Assembly: GCA_033722295.1 (NCBI GenBank)
Contig: JAWVZH010000006.1
Location: forward strand, 1-41,765
Origin: JAWVZH01 sp033722295
Lineage (GTDB): Bacteria; Bacteroidota; Bacteroidia; Chitinophagales; Saprospiraceae
Reading direction: 5' to 3'
Length of the DNA: 41,765 bases
Shown here: positions 34,132-41,765 of the stretch, piece by piece
How the letters are laid out: each line of letters begins with the position of its first letter
How positions within the stretch are numbered: position 1 is the stretch's first letter
Made by a program: the position numbers and the translations under genes
Notes under the pieces: model-generated
What the model saw: the letters and a program-made list of their open reading frames with translations, nothing else
What the model was told of the DNA's origin: nothing
Database searches by the model: none

Positions 34132-34194
34132 TAAACTCTAAACTCTAAACTCTAAACTCTAAACTCTAAACTCTAAACTCTAAACTCTAAACTC
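34132..34194. repeat. Heptamer tandem repeat (TAAACTC)9
   Basis: Nine exact copies of TAAACTC fill 63 bp without a mismatch. On the minus strand (GAGTTTA) the array supplies the last codons and the TAG stop (34180-34182) of the symporter gene. Exactness suggests recent slippage expansion. The flanking 34056-34131 is very AT-rich and holds nothing else I can identify. Confidence 0.95.
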
Positions 34195-35619
34195 TACACG
34201 CTTCCGAGAACCAACAAGCGATCCCACCACGATTATCAGAATTGTGAGAACCATCGCTGGCAAAACCGGAAGGGCGGTCTGCATCCATCCTGTTCCGATC
34301 CAATCAAAAGTCAAGCCGGCCAGAAATACTTCGCCGACCAACAATGCGAGAGTACACGCTGCGGGAGATACTCGCTTCCAGTAAAAAAGCGCAACGGTTA
34401 CGGGAAATAATAAGGCACTTCCACTGAAAGTCATCGTCACGATCTTGAAAATGCTCGCAGGCCGCAAAAGGGCCAAGACAAGGCTAACAATTGCTACTAC
34501 CAGTATGAAAAGGCGACCGACCTGAACCTGACTCTTATGGGTGGCCTCTGGCTTTAGGTATTTGAGATATATGTCTCTAGTCCCGATGGTCGAAATGGCC
34601 AGTAAGAGACTGTCCACAGTGCTTATAAAAGCCGCCAGGGCACCCGTAAGGATCAATGCTGCCAACCATTCCGGTGCGTGAAGTGAAAGCATCATAGGTA
34701 AAATACGGTCTGATGTCTTGCCTGCAAGATCCGGGAAATTGATATGACCCAGAACTCCAATTGCTACGGGAATAAGAAAAAGAAAAGGTGGGATCAGCGT
34801 ATACAGGAAAGTCGATATCTTGAAGGTCCGCAGATCACGGGATATCAAGAATCTCGTGAAAATTTGAGGAAACATGGGTAAGCACGTCATCCATAGGATC
34901 ATGAAGCTTATCCAGCGGAGGGGAGTGTAGAAACCTCCTGTGCCTTCCGGTGTGAAGAGGTCCTGTTTTGTTTCGAAAATTTCAATATTGGCGGATGACA
35001 TTCCACCAATTCCACTTGCGATCACCACCAAAGCAAGCACCATGAAGGTCAGCATGATCACACCGTTTTTCATATCCATGGCAACCACACCCCTCATACC
35101 TCCTATATATACATAGATAATTATGAATATCGTCATAAGAATAACTCCCCATGTGTAGGGGATCTGTCCGCCTGTTATGGTCTCAAGGATCAGGCCTGCA
35201 CCGATCGGTTGAACAGAAAGAAAGGGTATCATAAATCCGACCATTACAACCATATACAGATTGGTCAGCCAACTGTTACCTGAAATGCCACGGACTATTT
35301 CCACAGGCGTGATATAACCGTGTTTTTTCCCCAGTTTCCAGGCTTTATTGCCGATAACATAAAAGGAGATAGCGGCAAAACTGGTTCCCAGAGCCATAAT
35401 GGGATAATAAGCATAACCGACCCTGTATCCTTCACCCGCAAATCCTAGGAAGAAGAAAGCACTGAAATTGGTTGCGATAAGAGTAAAGAAGACAGCTATT
35501 GTCTTGAGATTTCTATTTGAAAGGAAATAGCTTTCTGGGTTGGTCTCCGGTTTTTTTGTAAAAATTAGACCGATGATGAAGGTAATGACAAGATAACTGA
35601 TCAGAATAACATATACCAT
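34180..35619 (-). CDS. Sodium:solute symporter (SSS family)
   Basis: A 479-residue permease with about 13 membrane helices. SSS features are the start YLVITFIIGLIFTKKP, the segment GMRGVVAMDMKNGVIML and the sodium-binding region GALAAFISTVDSLLLAISTI in helix 8 (usual form AaxxSTxDSLL). Members couple Na+ to uptake of pantothenate, proline, acetate, sugars or vitamins; the substrate is not evident. The ATG overlaps the stop of the preceding small membrane protein (TAATG), as in two-gene permeases with a small partner. The last residues EFRV come from the heptamer repeat. Confidence 0.92.
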   Translation of the reverse strand: MVYVILISYLVITFIIGLIFTKKPETNPESYFLSNRNLKTIAVFFTLIATNFSAFFFLGFAGEGYRVGYAYYPIMALGTSFAAISFYVIGNKAWKLGKKHGYITPVEIVRGISGNSWLTNLYMVVMVGFMIPFLSVQPIGAGLILETITGGQIPYTWGVILMTIFIIIYVYIGGMRGVVAMDMKNGVIMLTFMVLALVVIASGIGGMSSANIEIFETKQDLFTPEGTGGFYTPLRWISFMILWMTCLPMFPQIFTRFLISRDLRTFKISTFLYTLIPPFLFLIPVAIGVLGHINFPDLAGKTSDRILPMMLSLHAPEWLAALILTGALAAFISTVDSLLLAISTIGTRDIYLKYLKPEATHKSQVQVGRLFILVVAIVSLVLALLRPASIFKIVTMTFSGSALLFPVTVALFYWKRVSPAACTLALLVGEVFLAGLTFDWIGTGWMQTALPVLPAMVLTILIIVVGSLVGSRKRVEFRV

Positions 35620-35831
35620 TAGCTTGCCTTTTCATCATGGTCCCAAAATCGAGTTACGAATACCCACATAGCAGCGCAATAGATCAATTGTAAGACAATG
35701 AATCCATAGACCCAGGAGGGAATGCCCAGCCATCCCGGCTCAACATTTTCTCTGGAGAAAAGATATATCACGGAGGCGATAACTATTAGTGTGAATACTA
35801 TTATCCAAAAAGCCGGTTTTTTGATCATCAT
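35619..35831 (-). CDS. Small two-helix membrane protein, likely symporter partner
   Basis: A 70-residue protein with two hydrophobic helices (FWIIVFTLIVIASVIYLF and WVYGFIVLQLIYCAAMWVFV) separated by a short loop with PGWLGIPSW. Its size, topology and position just before an SSS symporter resemble accessory proteins such as YhdT with PanF or YjcH with ActP; family identity (DUF3311-like?) is uncertain. It overlaps MenA by 4 bp (ATGA) and the symporter by 1 bp, so all three are probably translated from one message. A regulator or assembly partner of the symporter is the simplest inference. Confidence 0.8.
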   Translation of the reverse strand: MMIKKPAFWIIVFTLIVIASVIYLFSRENVEPGWLGIPSWVYGFIVLQLIYCAAMWVFVTRFWDHDEKAS

Positions 35832-36721
35832 ATTACGATTCCAATACCAAATAATGAGACGAATATAAGACTCGTCATGGCCATTTGCCGGACAAGAGGA
35901 TCCAGAGCACCCACCTCGGTCCTTTTATACGTGTTCCATCCATTGAACGCGACAAGGGGGAGCGCTAATAAGAACAGCCATTGGCCTCCGGAGATCCAGG
36001 TATATAGTGCCGCGCTGAGAATGCCAGCACACAATAATATCAGGTGATATTTGCGGGCACCATCATGTCCCAGTCTAGCTGCAAAAGTGAACTTTCCGGC
36101 TTGCCTGTCCGATTCGATATCTCTGATGTTGTTGACATTGAGCACAGCTACAGCGAAAAAGCTACATGCACTGGCAGGCAATAACAATATTGGATCGAAA
36201 CTATGTGTCTGCAGATAATACGTGCCCACCACGCCGACCCATCCAAAGAAGATGAACACGGAAAGGTCTCCCAGACCGTAGTAGCCGTAGGGTCTTTTGC
36301 CCATAGTATATCCAATGGCAGCCAGGATGGCCACGATGCCCAGCCCAAGGAAAACCATGCCGTCGCGCCAGGATTCAACGCTCACAAGAATAAGAAGGAT
36401 CCCACTTGCAAAACTCAAGATGGAGATCAGGATCACTGCTGTTTTCATGGATCTCCGGGATATCAGCCCACTTTGCACGGTCCTGGTAGGCCCCCGCCGG
36501 TGAATGTGGTCCGCCCCATGCACGGAATCTCCAAGATCATTCGCCAGATTGGACAATAACTGAAGCAATATTGTGGTGATCACGGCAAGGCTCAGGACTG
36601 TCCAGTCTATCTCATTTCGCTCGGCAGCAAGAAATCCACCCAGAGCTACACAGCTCAAGGCCAGTGGAAATGCCCGCAGGCGGGCGGCTTTAATCCAAAC
36701 AGAGAATTTACTATGGCTCAT
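35828..36721 (-). CDS. menA: MenA-like 1,4-dihydroxy-2-naphthoate prenyltransferase
   Basis: A 297-residue UbiA-superfamily enzyme with about nine helices. The two prenyl-diphosphate Mg2+ motifs are in SNLANDLGDSVHGAD and NVNNIRDIESDRQAGK; the latter and RRGPTRTVQSGLIS are typical of MenA, which attaches the isoprenoid tail to DHNA for menaquinone. The ATG at 36721 (MSHSKFSVWIKAARLRAFPL) fits family starts; it overlaps the end of the TonB receptor gene by 11 bp. No other men genes are in the window. Its unusual operon partners are a receptor and a symporter. Some related UbiA enzymes prenylate other aromatics. Confidence 0.9.
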   Translation of the reverse strand: MSHSKFSVWIKAARLRAFPLALSCVALGGFLAAERNEIDWTVLSLAVITTILLQLLSNLANDLGDSVHGADHIHRRGPTRTVQSGLISRRSMKTAVILISILSFASGILLILVSVESWRDGMVFLGLGIVAILAAIGYTMGKRPYGYYGLGDLSVFIFFGWVGVVGTYYLQTHSFDPILLLPASACSFFAVAVLNVNNIRDIESDRQAGKFTFAARLGHDGARKYHLILLCAGILSAALYTWISGGQWLFLLALPLVAFNGWNTYKRTEVGALDPLVRQMAMTSLIFVSLFGIGIVI

Positions 36722-39485
36722 ATCTGACGCCAAGATAATAGACACTTCCTATTTGTGGCGCTCCATATATGGTAATATACTCCTGCCTGAGGACGTTTGT
36801 GCCTCCCAGTTTGATAGTCGTCTTCCATTCCGGGATCGAATATGAGATCGAAGCATCCGTCGTGTTGAATGAAGGAATTTCCAATTCACCAAAATTGCTG
36901 AAGTAGTTGAAGGCACTGCTATAATTCCAGGACAATGAAAAGCCCCATCTGTCCTTGGGCCCGATTTGCTTACCATTGAAGTTGACACCCGCACTGTGTT
37001 CCGGTATGTTGAACTGTAAACTTCGTAGGAAGGCTTCTTTTTCCACATCATCATCGACACCTTCATCGGAAGGCTCAAAATCAGGACTGTCAAAATCGCT
37101 CCAGTCGTAGGTCACTCCAGCGCTGAGTTGACCATTTATGACATAATCCAGACCGATCCCAGCACCCATCCCATTGACGGTTTGTTCACGATTCTGGCGG
37201 ATGGCAAAGATCTGGAAGTCCTCTGGATGATCTTCTGGCCGGAAGAAGATATTGGGCCGATTGATAAAGTTTTCATACTGCGTGAAAAAGGCGCTGGCAT
37301 CGATCATCAATCTTTCATTCAGGATCGTGCGGTACCCAAGTTCAAAACTCGTATTACGTTCAGGCTGAACCGGGTCGAATCCCCGACCATCGGCCTCCAG
37401 GATCTCCTCCATGGAGTATTGCGTGCCACTTGGACCTTCGTAGATGAAATTTTCCAACGATCTTTCAGCAGCTCCTATCAGGGTGAATACCGAGGTGAGC
37501 TGAAGCCGGAAAAATCCCTCTTGAATGCTGGGATTGCGATATCCGGTCAGGTAAGAAGCGCGAAAGATGTGCTCATTTTGATCACCCACTTTGAGTACGG
37601 CTGTAGCCCGGGGCGATAGATTCAGATCATAGTCCGTTTGTTTATCCGCTCGAAGAGCAACCGATAGTTTAAGCTTTTCTTCCCATAATGATCTGGATGC
37701 CTGAGCATAAGCGGCATATTGATTGACTACGATAGGCTCTCCAAAACCAAGGGGGCCGTCGTTATAGAAAGCACCCCCACTTTCAATATTATAACGGCGA
37801 TAGTTGGCACCGATCTGCAGTCTGAAGGGCAGAATACTGGCAAAGTCATAGTCGATATCGACATTCGTATAATTTGAGAAATCCACAGCCTGTGATCCGG
37901 CGATGAGGACAGAATTACGACCTGAATAGTCAGTATTCTGTGATGTTGCAGCCAGCGCTGCTTCGAAATCCTCTTTGTTGAACTCGGAGCCTCCCGGTGC
38001 AAACCGATCGGCATATTGTCTCGCTATCTTCAGGGAACCTGTTTCCGCGTATCTATTGACAAAGTCCTCCGTCCAAAGATCATTGGGCCTCAAAGCTCTC
38101 TGAATGGCATCAGCCGCATTGGTCGCCGACCATGATCCCCGGAAATTATCGAGTTTGTGATTGTATACCCTGAAGTTGAAACCATCCTTGGTCAAACGAA
38201 AAAGATGGAATCTCTGCAGATAGTCAAATTGCGGAAAAGTAGCGCTGCTTCGGATCAACCAGTCGCTGAATGAGTGTTTATAGGTATATTCCATTTCCCA
38301 TCCTTTGGCCGGCCGATAAAAGAATGAGAAGTTCGCTCTGAAACTTTCCATTTTATTATTAGAAAAATCGGCTGTTGTAAAGAGATCTTCTTCGGATATA
38401 CCTGATCTTGTCAACACCGCACCGTTAAAGAACAGTGTGTCACCTCCCGGTCCGACCAATTTGTCTATTCCCCTAATGGTGCCGATACCATTGCTGTATT
38501 CATCACCCAGCCTGTGGACCGCATCGTATGCGATGTGACCGTTCGGGTCGTCATACTCCAGTTTTTCATATCGTTCTCTTTGATCCCACTGTCCTGCAGG
38601 GATCCTGTGACTGAAATCGTCGCCTATCCAGTCATACGCTCTTTTGTAATTGAGGTCAAATTTAAACGCCAGCTTGTCATTGAAAAGGTGGGCGACCCTT
38701 AAATCCTGTTCGAAATAGGGATTGATTCCAGCCGCATCCTGCACAGTCACTCCGGCTTTGGTTTGCATACTGACGCCCGGAAAATCAAATGGACTTTTTG
38801 AGTAGAAGCGCAATACACCGTTAAAAGCATCTGATCCATATAGGGCAGAAGAAGCACCATGAACCAGTTCTGCACTCGCTATATCCAGGTCTGATACCCC
38901 AATGGTGTTACCAATGGCCAACCCGATGGGATTGGTCATATCATAACCGTCCATCTGCTGCTTAAAGCGGAAATTGCCGGGATCAGAAAATCCACGCACA
39001 TTGTAAGATGGCAGGAACAAACTGGAGGTCTGAGCCTGCACACCACGCATATTACTTACCGCTTCGTAGTAATCGGTGCCACCTGCAGACTTCAGCTGAG
39101 TAGAAGTTAATTTGAAAATGGAGACCGGAGCTTCCAGGATCCTTTCTTCATATCTGGATGCGCCGACAACTACATTACTCAGAAACTGGCTGGAAGCGTC
39201 TAATTCTATATTCAGGACGTCCTCAGGCCAGGCATCAAGTGCTATTTTCTTATTTGCATATCCCACAAAAGAAAGCCCTATTGTGATCGGGAGATCGGCA
39301 GCCACATCGAGCTGGAATGAGCCATCAGTAGCGGTGTACGTACCGTTATTCTCTCCCACAATATAGACATGGCAGCCCACTAGTGGTTCTTCACCATCGG
39401 TCACCACCCCTTCAATAATCTGACTCTGACAAACAGCTCCATGACCGATCAAGAAAACCCACAGAGCTATGAGAATTGTACGCAT
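36711..39485 (-). CDS. TonB-dependent receptor with CarboxypepD-like N-terminal domain
   Basis: A 924-residue outer-membrane protein. Signal peptide MRTILIALWVFLIGHGAVCQ at ATG 39485 (supported by the -7 element 28 bp upstream). An Ig-like carboxypeptidase-regulatory domain follows (EGVVTDGEEPLVGCHVYIVG ... DGSFQLDV), then a plug domain (VSNMRGVQAQ, YNVRGFSDPGNF, ELVHGASSALYGSDAFNGVL) and a 22-strand barrel to the C-terminus (YYLGVRYEP). There is no SusD-like partner, so a small ligand (metal complex, vitamin, quinone-like molecule) is more likely than a glycan. It heads the operon with menA, the small membrane protein and the symporter, which points to an uptake route whose product MenA could use (inference). 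Confidence 0.93.
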   Translation of the reverse strand: MRTILIALWVFLIGHGAVCQSQIIEGVVTDGEEPLVGCHVYIVGENNGTYTATDGSFQLDVAADLPITIGLSFVGYANKKIALDAWPEDVLNIELDASSQFLSNVVVGASRYEERILEAPVSIFKLTSTQLKSAGGTDYYEAVSNMRGVQAQTSSLFLPSYNVRGFSDPGNFRFKQQMDGYDMTNPIGLAIGNTIGVSDLDIASAELVHGASSALYGSDAFNGVLRFYSKSPFDFPGVSMQTKAGVTVQDAAGINPYFEQDLRVAHLFNDKLAFKFDLNYKRAYDWIGDDFSHRIPAGQWDQRERYEKLEYDDPNGHIAYDAVHRLGDEYSNGIGTIRGIDKLVGPGGDTLFFNGAVLTRSGISEEDLFTTADFSNNKMESFRANFSFFYRPAKGWEMEYTYKHSFSDWLIRSSATFPQFDYLQRFHLFRLTKDGFNFRVYNHKLDNFRGSWSATNAADAIQRALRPNDLWTEDFVNRYAETGSLKIARQYADRFAPGGSEFNKEDFEAALAATSQNTDYSGRNSVLIAGSQAVDFSNYTNVDIDYDFASILPFRLQIGANYRRYNIESGGAFYNDGPLGFGEPIVVNQYAAYAQASRSLWEEKLKLSVALRADKQTDYDLNLSPRATAVLKVGDQNEHIFRASYLTGYRNPSIQEGFFRLQLTSVFTLIGAAERSLENFIYEGPSGTQYSMEEILEADGRGFDPVQPERNTSFELGYRTILNERLMIDASAFFTQYENFINRPNIFFRPEDHPEDFQIFAIRQNREQTVNGMGAGIGLDYVINGQLSAGVTYDWSDFDSPDFEPSDEGVDDDVEKEAFLRSLQFNIPEHSAGVNFNGKQIGPKDRWGFSLSWNYSSAFNYFSNFGELEIPSFNTTDASISYSIPEWKTTIKLGGTNVLRQEYITIYGAPQIGSVYYLGVRYEP

Positions 39486-39508
39486 TCTAATTGGATTAGA
39501 TTTTAAAA

Positions 39509-39528
39509 GTTTCAAAAGTAATTGAAAC
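39509..39528 (-). promoter_or_regulatory. Promoter and dyad upstream of the TonB receptor operon
   Basis: The minus strand has TACTTTTG (39520-39513), an exact TAnnTTTG, inside the inverted repeat GTTTCAA-aagtaa-TTGAAAC (39509-39528). A regulator bound to this dyad would block the -7 region. A TTG lies 16 bp further upstream. The rest of the 157-bp divergent region shows no other clear element. Confidence 0.55.
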
Positions 39529-39642
39529 ATATGAAACAACACAGATAAGACCGGGATGTTTTCGATAGAGCCTTACATTTACATTTAGCTCTCTATCTTG
39601 ATAATTTTTCATTTGCTATATTCATCATACATAGAATTCTGT

Positions 39643-41765
39643 ATGAGAGAATACCTTACGGCCTTAATAATCCTCATTTCATTAAATGTTCATGGCCAGG
39701 GTATCCTCGTTTCTTCCGACCATCCAGACATGATCTCATTATGCCGTGAGAGCTATTTTACTTACCAGATTGAAAACCTTGATGCAGTCATTTTTGAAGA
39801 TGTTCAGCTTACGCTCGATATGCCTGCCGGAATGAAATACGTTCCCGGATCTTCTCAAATGATGATCGAGATTGATATTTCAAATACAAATGAACCGATA
39901 TTCGAATTGAATGATCTGATGGTAGGATCGACCATGAAGGTATCATTTAAGGTTACTACCAATTGCGAATTATACAGTGACATCCAGATGGGCATGGAGT
40001 TTCAAAATGACCTGAGATTCGTTCATCGTAATTTTGATTTTACTTACATGAGTGACAGTTATGCGATCAATCCGGCACTACTTGTCATAACCGAACTTGA
40101 AGATCAGGATGCCACTACCAATACAACTTTTACTAGGGAAATCGAGATAAGTAATGGACGGCTCGGGAGATTGTCAGAGTTTATTTTCGTGGACAGTCAT
40201 GAATCGGTACGGCTGACATCTGCGGCGGGTGAAATACTGAATGAAACAGATCAGTTACTACGTTTGCGTCTGGGTGGTGATGACTTTGAAAATATTGGTA
40301 ATGGCGACAGGTTTTTTGATCTGGACGAATCTATTGTTATCGAGGAGATCATTATGCACGACCAATGCGAGGCTGAATCTTTAAATTCAGAGATCATGGC
40401 TTATTGGGGATGTGATGGGCAAATTTGTCAGGCGGATACAGGATATGCCGAGATAGATCTCAGTCCTACGACGGGTAGGGCCCGATTAAGGACAGAGGGT
40501 GTTGGAGACTTTCCCGACTGTCCATGTCTCCCAGGAGGGTACAGGCAATGCATGGTATTTGAAAATATAGGAGATGCCTCCACCGACAATCTGATGATCA
40601 ATCTATTCGTTTCGAGTATTTCCAATATTACATATGGCGGACTGGAAGGCTCGATCGCTGTTGATTCGGGGAATGCCATGGTCTTGGATGTGCTATATGA
40701 TAGCTTGCGTCCTATTGCCTGCTCCAATGGGAATAATATCTTTTCAAGAGCTGAGATCTTTCTTACTGATGTTGCTCCCGGAGAAAAGGTGAAGGTCTGT
40801 TTTGACTTACAACCTTGTTTTGAAAGATATCCGGCTATGGGTGGTACTGTACAATTTCAGTGGTCATATGGTTATGAACACGAAACGGCATGCAAGCCTT
40901 TCAGTAGGGTCAGGAGACCAAATATACCGGTCGACCTCTTGGACACCACGCTTCTGATCGAATATGAATTTCTAGGTTCTGACAAGAATCTCAATCTCTT
41001 TGAAGATTCTACTTACTTATTCAAATGGAATGTGAGCGGGCAATCACTGAGGGAGGAAGGCAGGTTGTTGCTGGAGGTATGTCTACCCTGCGGTTATTAT
41101 GCTTTGGATGATATAGAGCTTTCAACTGAAATGGATTTGATCGAACACGTCACAAAGGTGGATGATACATCTACTCTGATCCAGTATTGGTATCGACTTC
41201 CCATCGATACCCACCAGATCTCTGCCCATTTGCCGTTATCGATCAATTGCTCTGAGCCTTGTGTTCTTGATCTTGGTGTTCCGCAGTCAACGGATTATTA
41301 CACCTCATGCGATGATCCCGAATCTGTTGAACGTGAGTTTGGCGGATTGATATGTGGATCAGGTTTGATCACCAAATGTCCAACCCCGTTGGATTGTGGA
41401 TTTGAACATGAATATTTTGTCAGTGGTAAACTGAAATGCCCTGAATCGACTGAAATTGATACAGTGAAGGCCTATGTAGAGTTTGAAGGGGAAACATCCA
41501 GGGTAAATTTTGGAAAGAATGATGATGATGATGACCGCCATGCGGATCTGGGTCAACCAAGTCAGTTCTTGACAGATGAAAGGAAGGTCGTTATCAATGA
41601 TACCATCCTTAGTCAATTTAGAGGAAGTGCTATTGTAGATGATCCTTCCTTAAATTGGGACTCCCTGGTCTTTAGAGTAGGGCTGACCCTACCGATCGAA
41701 TTTTTATTGGCTGATTTTAAATTTAAGGATGTTGAATCTGGACAAGAATTCACCTGTCGCATCGA
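39643..41765 (+). CDS. Large secreted protein with DUF11-like repeats, partial (C-terminus beyond window)
   Basis: The frame opens at ATG 39643 with a signal peptide (MREYLTALIILISLNVHGQG) and stays open for 707 codons to the window edge. Early residues QLTLDMPAGMKYVPGSSQMM are typical of DUF11/conserved-repeat domains of surface proteins; similar beta-rich segments with paired cysteines follow (CPCLPGGYRQCMVFENIGDA, KVCFDLQPCFERYPA, LLEVCLPCGYYALDDIELS). No sorting domain is visible yet; it would be expected at the missing C-terminus. It is divergent from the TonB receptor gene. A role in surface structure or adhesion is inference. It may well exceed 1000 residues. Confidence 0.85.
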   Translation, partial: MREYLTALIILISLNVHGQGILVSSDHPDMISLCRESYFTYQIENLDAVIFEDVQLTLDMPAGMKYVPGSSQMMIEIDISNTNEPIFELNDLMVGSTMKVSFKVTTNCELYSDIQMGMEFQNDLRFVHRNFDFTYMSDSYAINPALLVITELEDQDATTNTTFTREIEISNGRLGRLSEFIFVDSHESVRLTSAAGEILNETDQLLRLRLGGDDFENIGNGDRFFDLDESIVIEEIIMHDQCEAESLNSEIMAYWGCDGQICQADTGYAEIDLSPTTGRARLRTEGVGDFPDCPCLPGGYRQCMVFENIGDASTDNLMINLFVSSISNITYGGLEGSIAVDSGNAMVLDVLYDSLRPIACSNGNNIFSRAEIFLTDVAPGEKVKVCFDLQPCFERYPAMGGTVQFQWSYGYEHETACKPFSRVRRPNIPVDLLDTTLLIEYEFLGSDKNLNLFEDSTYLFKWNVSGQSLREEGRLLLEVCLPCGYYALDDIELSTEMDLIEHVTKVDDTSTLIQYWYRLPIDTHQISAHLPLSINCSEPCVLDLGVPQSTDYYTSCDDPESVEREFGGLICGSGLITKCPTPLDCGFEHEYFVSGKLKCPESTEIDTVKAYVEFEGETSRVNFGKNDDDDDRHADLGQPSQFLTDERKVVINDTILSQFRGSAIVDDPSLNWDSLVFRVGLTLPIEFLLADFKFKDVESGQEFTCRI

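Noticed and set aside
34132..34194. CRISPR-like or telomere-like array
   Set aside because: Units are 7 bp with no spacers, and the array sits inside a chromosomal operon end; it is a simple tandem repeat.

Overview
The window reads as chromosomal DNA of a Bacteroidota, most likely a marine or environmental Saprospiria-like or other gliding-type lineage. The evidence is several secreted proteins with type IX secretion (T9SS) sorting domains of both kinds (type A in the metalloprotease, type B in two giant proteins), a TonB receptor with a CarboxypepD-like N-terminal domain, GEVED and Fn3 modules, almost no Shine-Dalgarno sequences, and several exact matches to the Bacteroidota -7 element TAnnTTTG. 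No rRNA, tRNA, CRISPR array, insertion sequence or phage gene was seen.

Layout. Positions 1-1710 (minus strand): an arsenic operon reading leftward, arsR, a DUF6428-like gene, a thioredoxin-type arsC and an aquaporin cut by the window edge. Positions 1823-10739 (minus): two tandem paralogous giant secreted proteins with the same order of parts (N-terminal PKD-like and sugar-binding-like domains, about 12 Ig-like modules, a SprB-like module, another beta module and a type B sorting domain). Positions 10774-15281 (plus): a secreted Asp-box beta-propeller protein overlapping a PLP enzyme with a Tat-type signal. Positions 15278-19341: small housekeeping and hypothetical genes (VOC, SRPBCC, PAP2 phosphatase, nitroreductase, DUF1801, GNAT, lipoprotein).

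Positions 19528-24610: a nearly complete molybdenum cofactor locus split into two convergent operons, moaA-moeA-moaC-mobA on plus and MOSC-moaD-moaE on minus. The mobA gene carries an N-terminal MobB-like domain that has lost its P-loop. The 349-bp gap upstream of the MOSC gene holds a 37-bp palindrome and an inverted second copy of its core. Positions 24960-30274: CatA-like acetyltransferase, DUF1801, a secreted cohesin-like protein, a lipoprotein, CsaA, a NYN nuclease and an MFS transporter. Positions 30485-33079: a secreted metalloprotease with its own promoter and terminator. Then a RluA-type pseudouridine synthase.

Positions 34180-39485 (minus): a tightly packed operon of TonB-dependent receptor, MenA-like prenyltransferase, a small membrane protein and a sodium/solute symporter. 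It ends in a 9-copy heptamer repeat that supplies the symporter stop codon. The set suggests (inference only) uptake and prenylation of a naphthoquinone precursor. Positions 39643-41765 (plus): the start of another large secreted protein, open to the window edge.

The most interesting items are the receptor/MenA/symporter operon, the twin giant proteins, the MobB-degenerate fusion, the palindrome pair near the Moco genes, and the matching cysteine tails in the arsenic operon.
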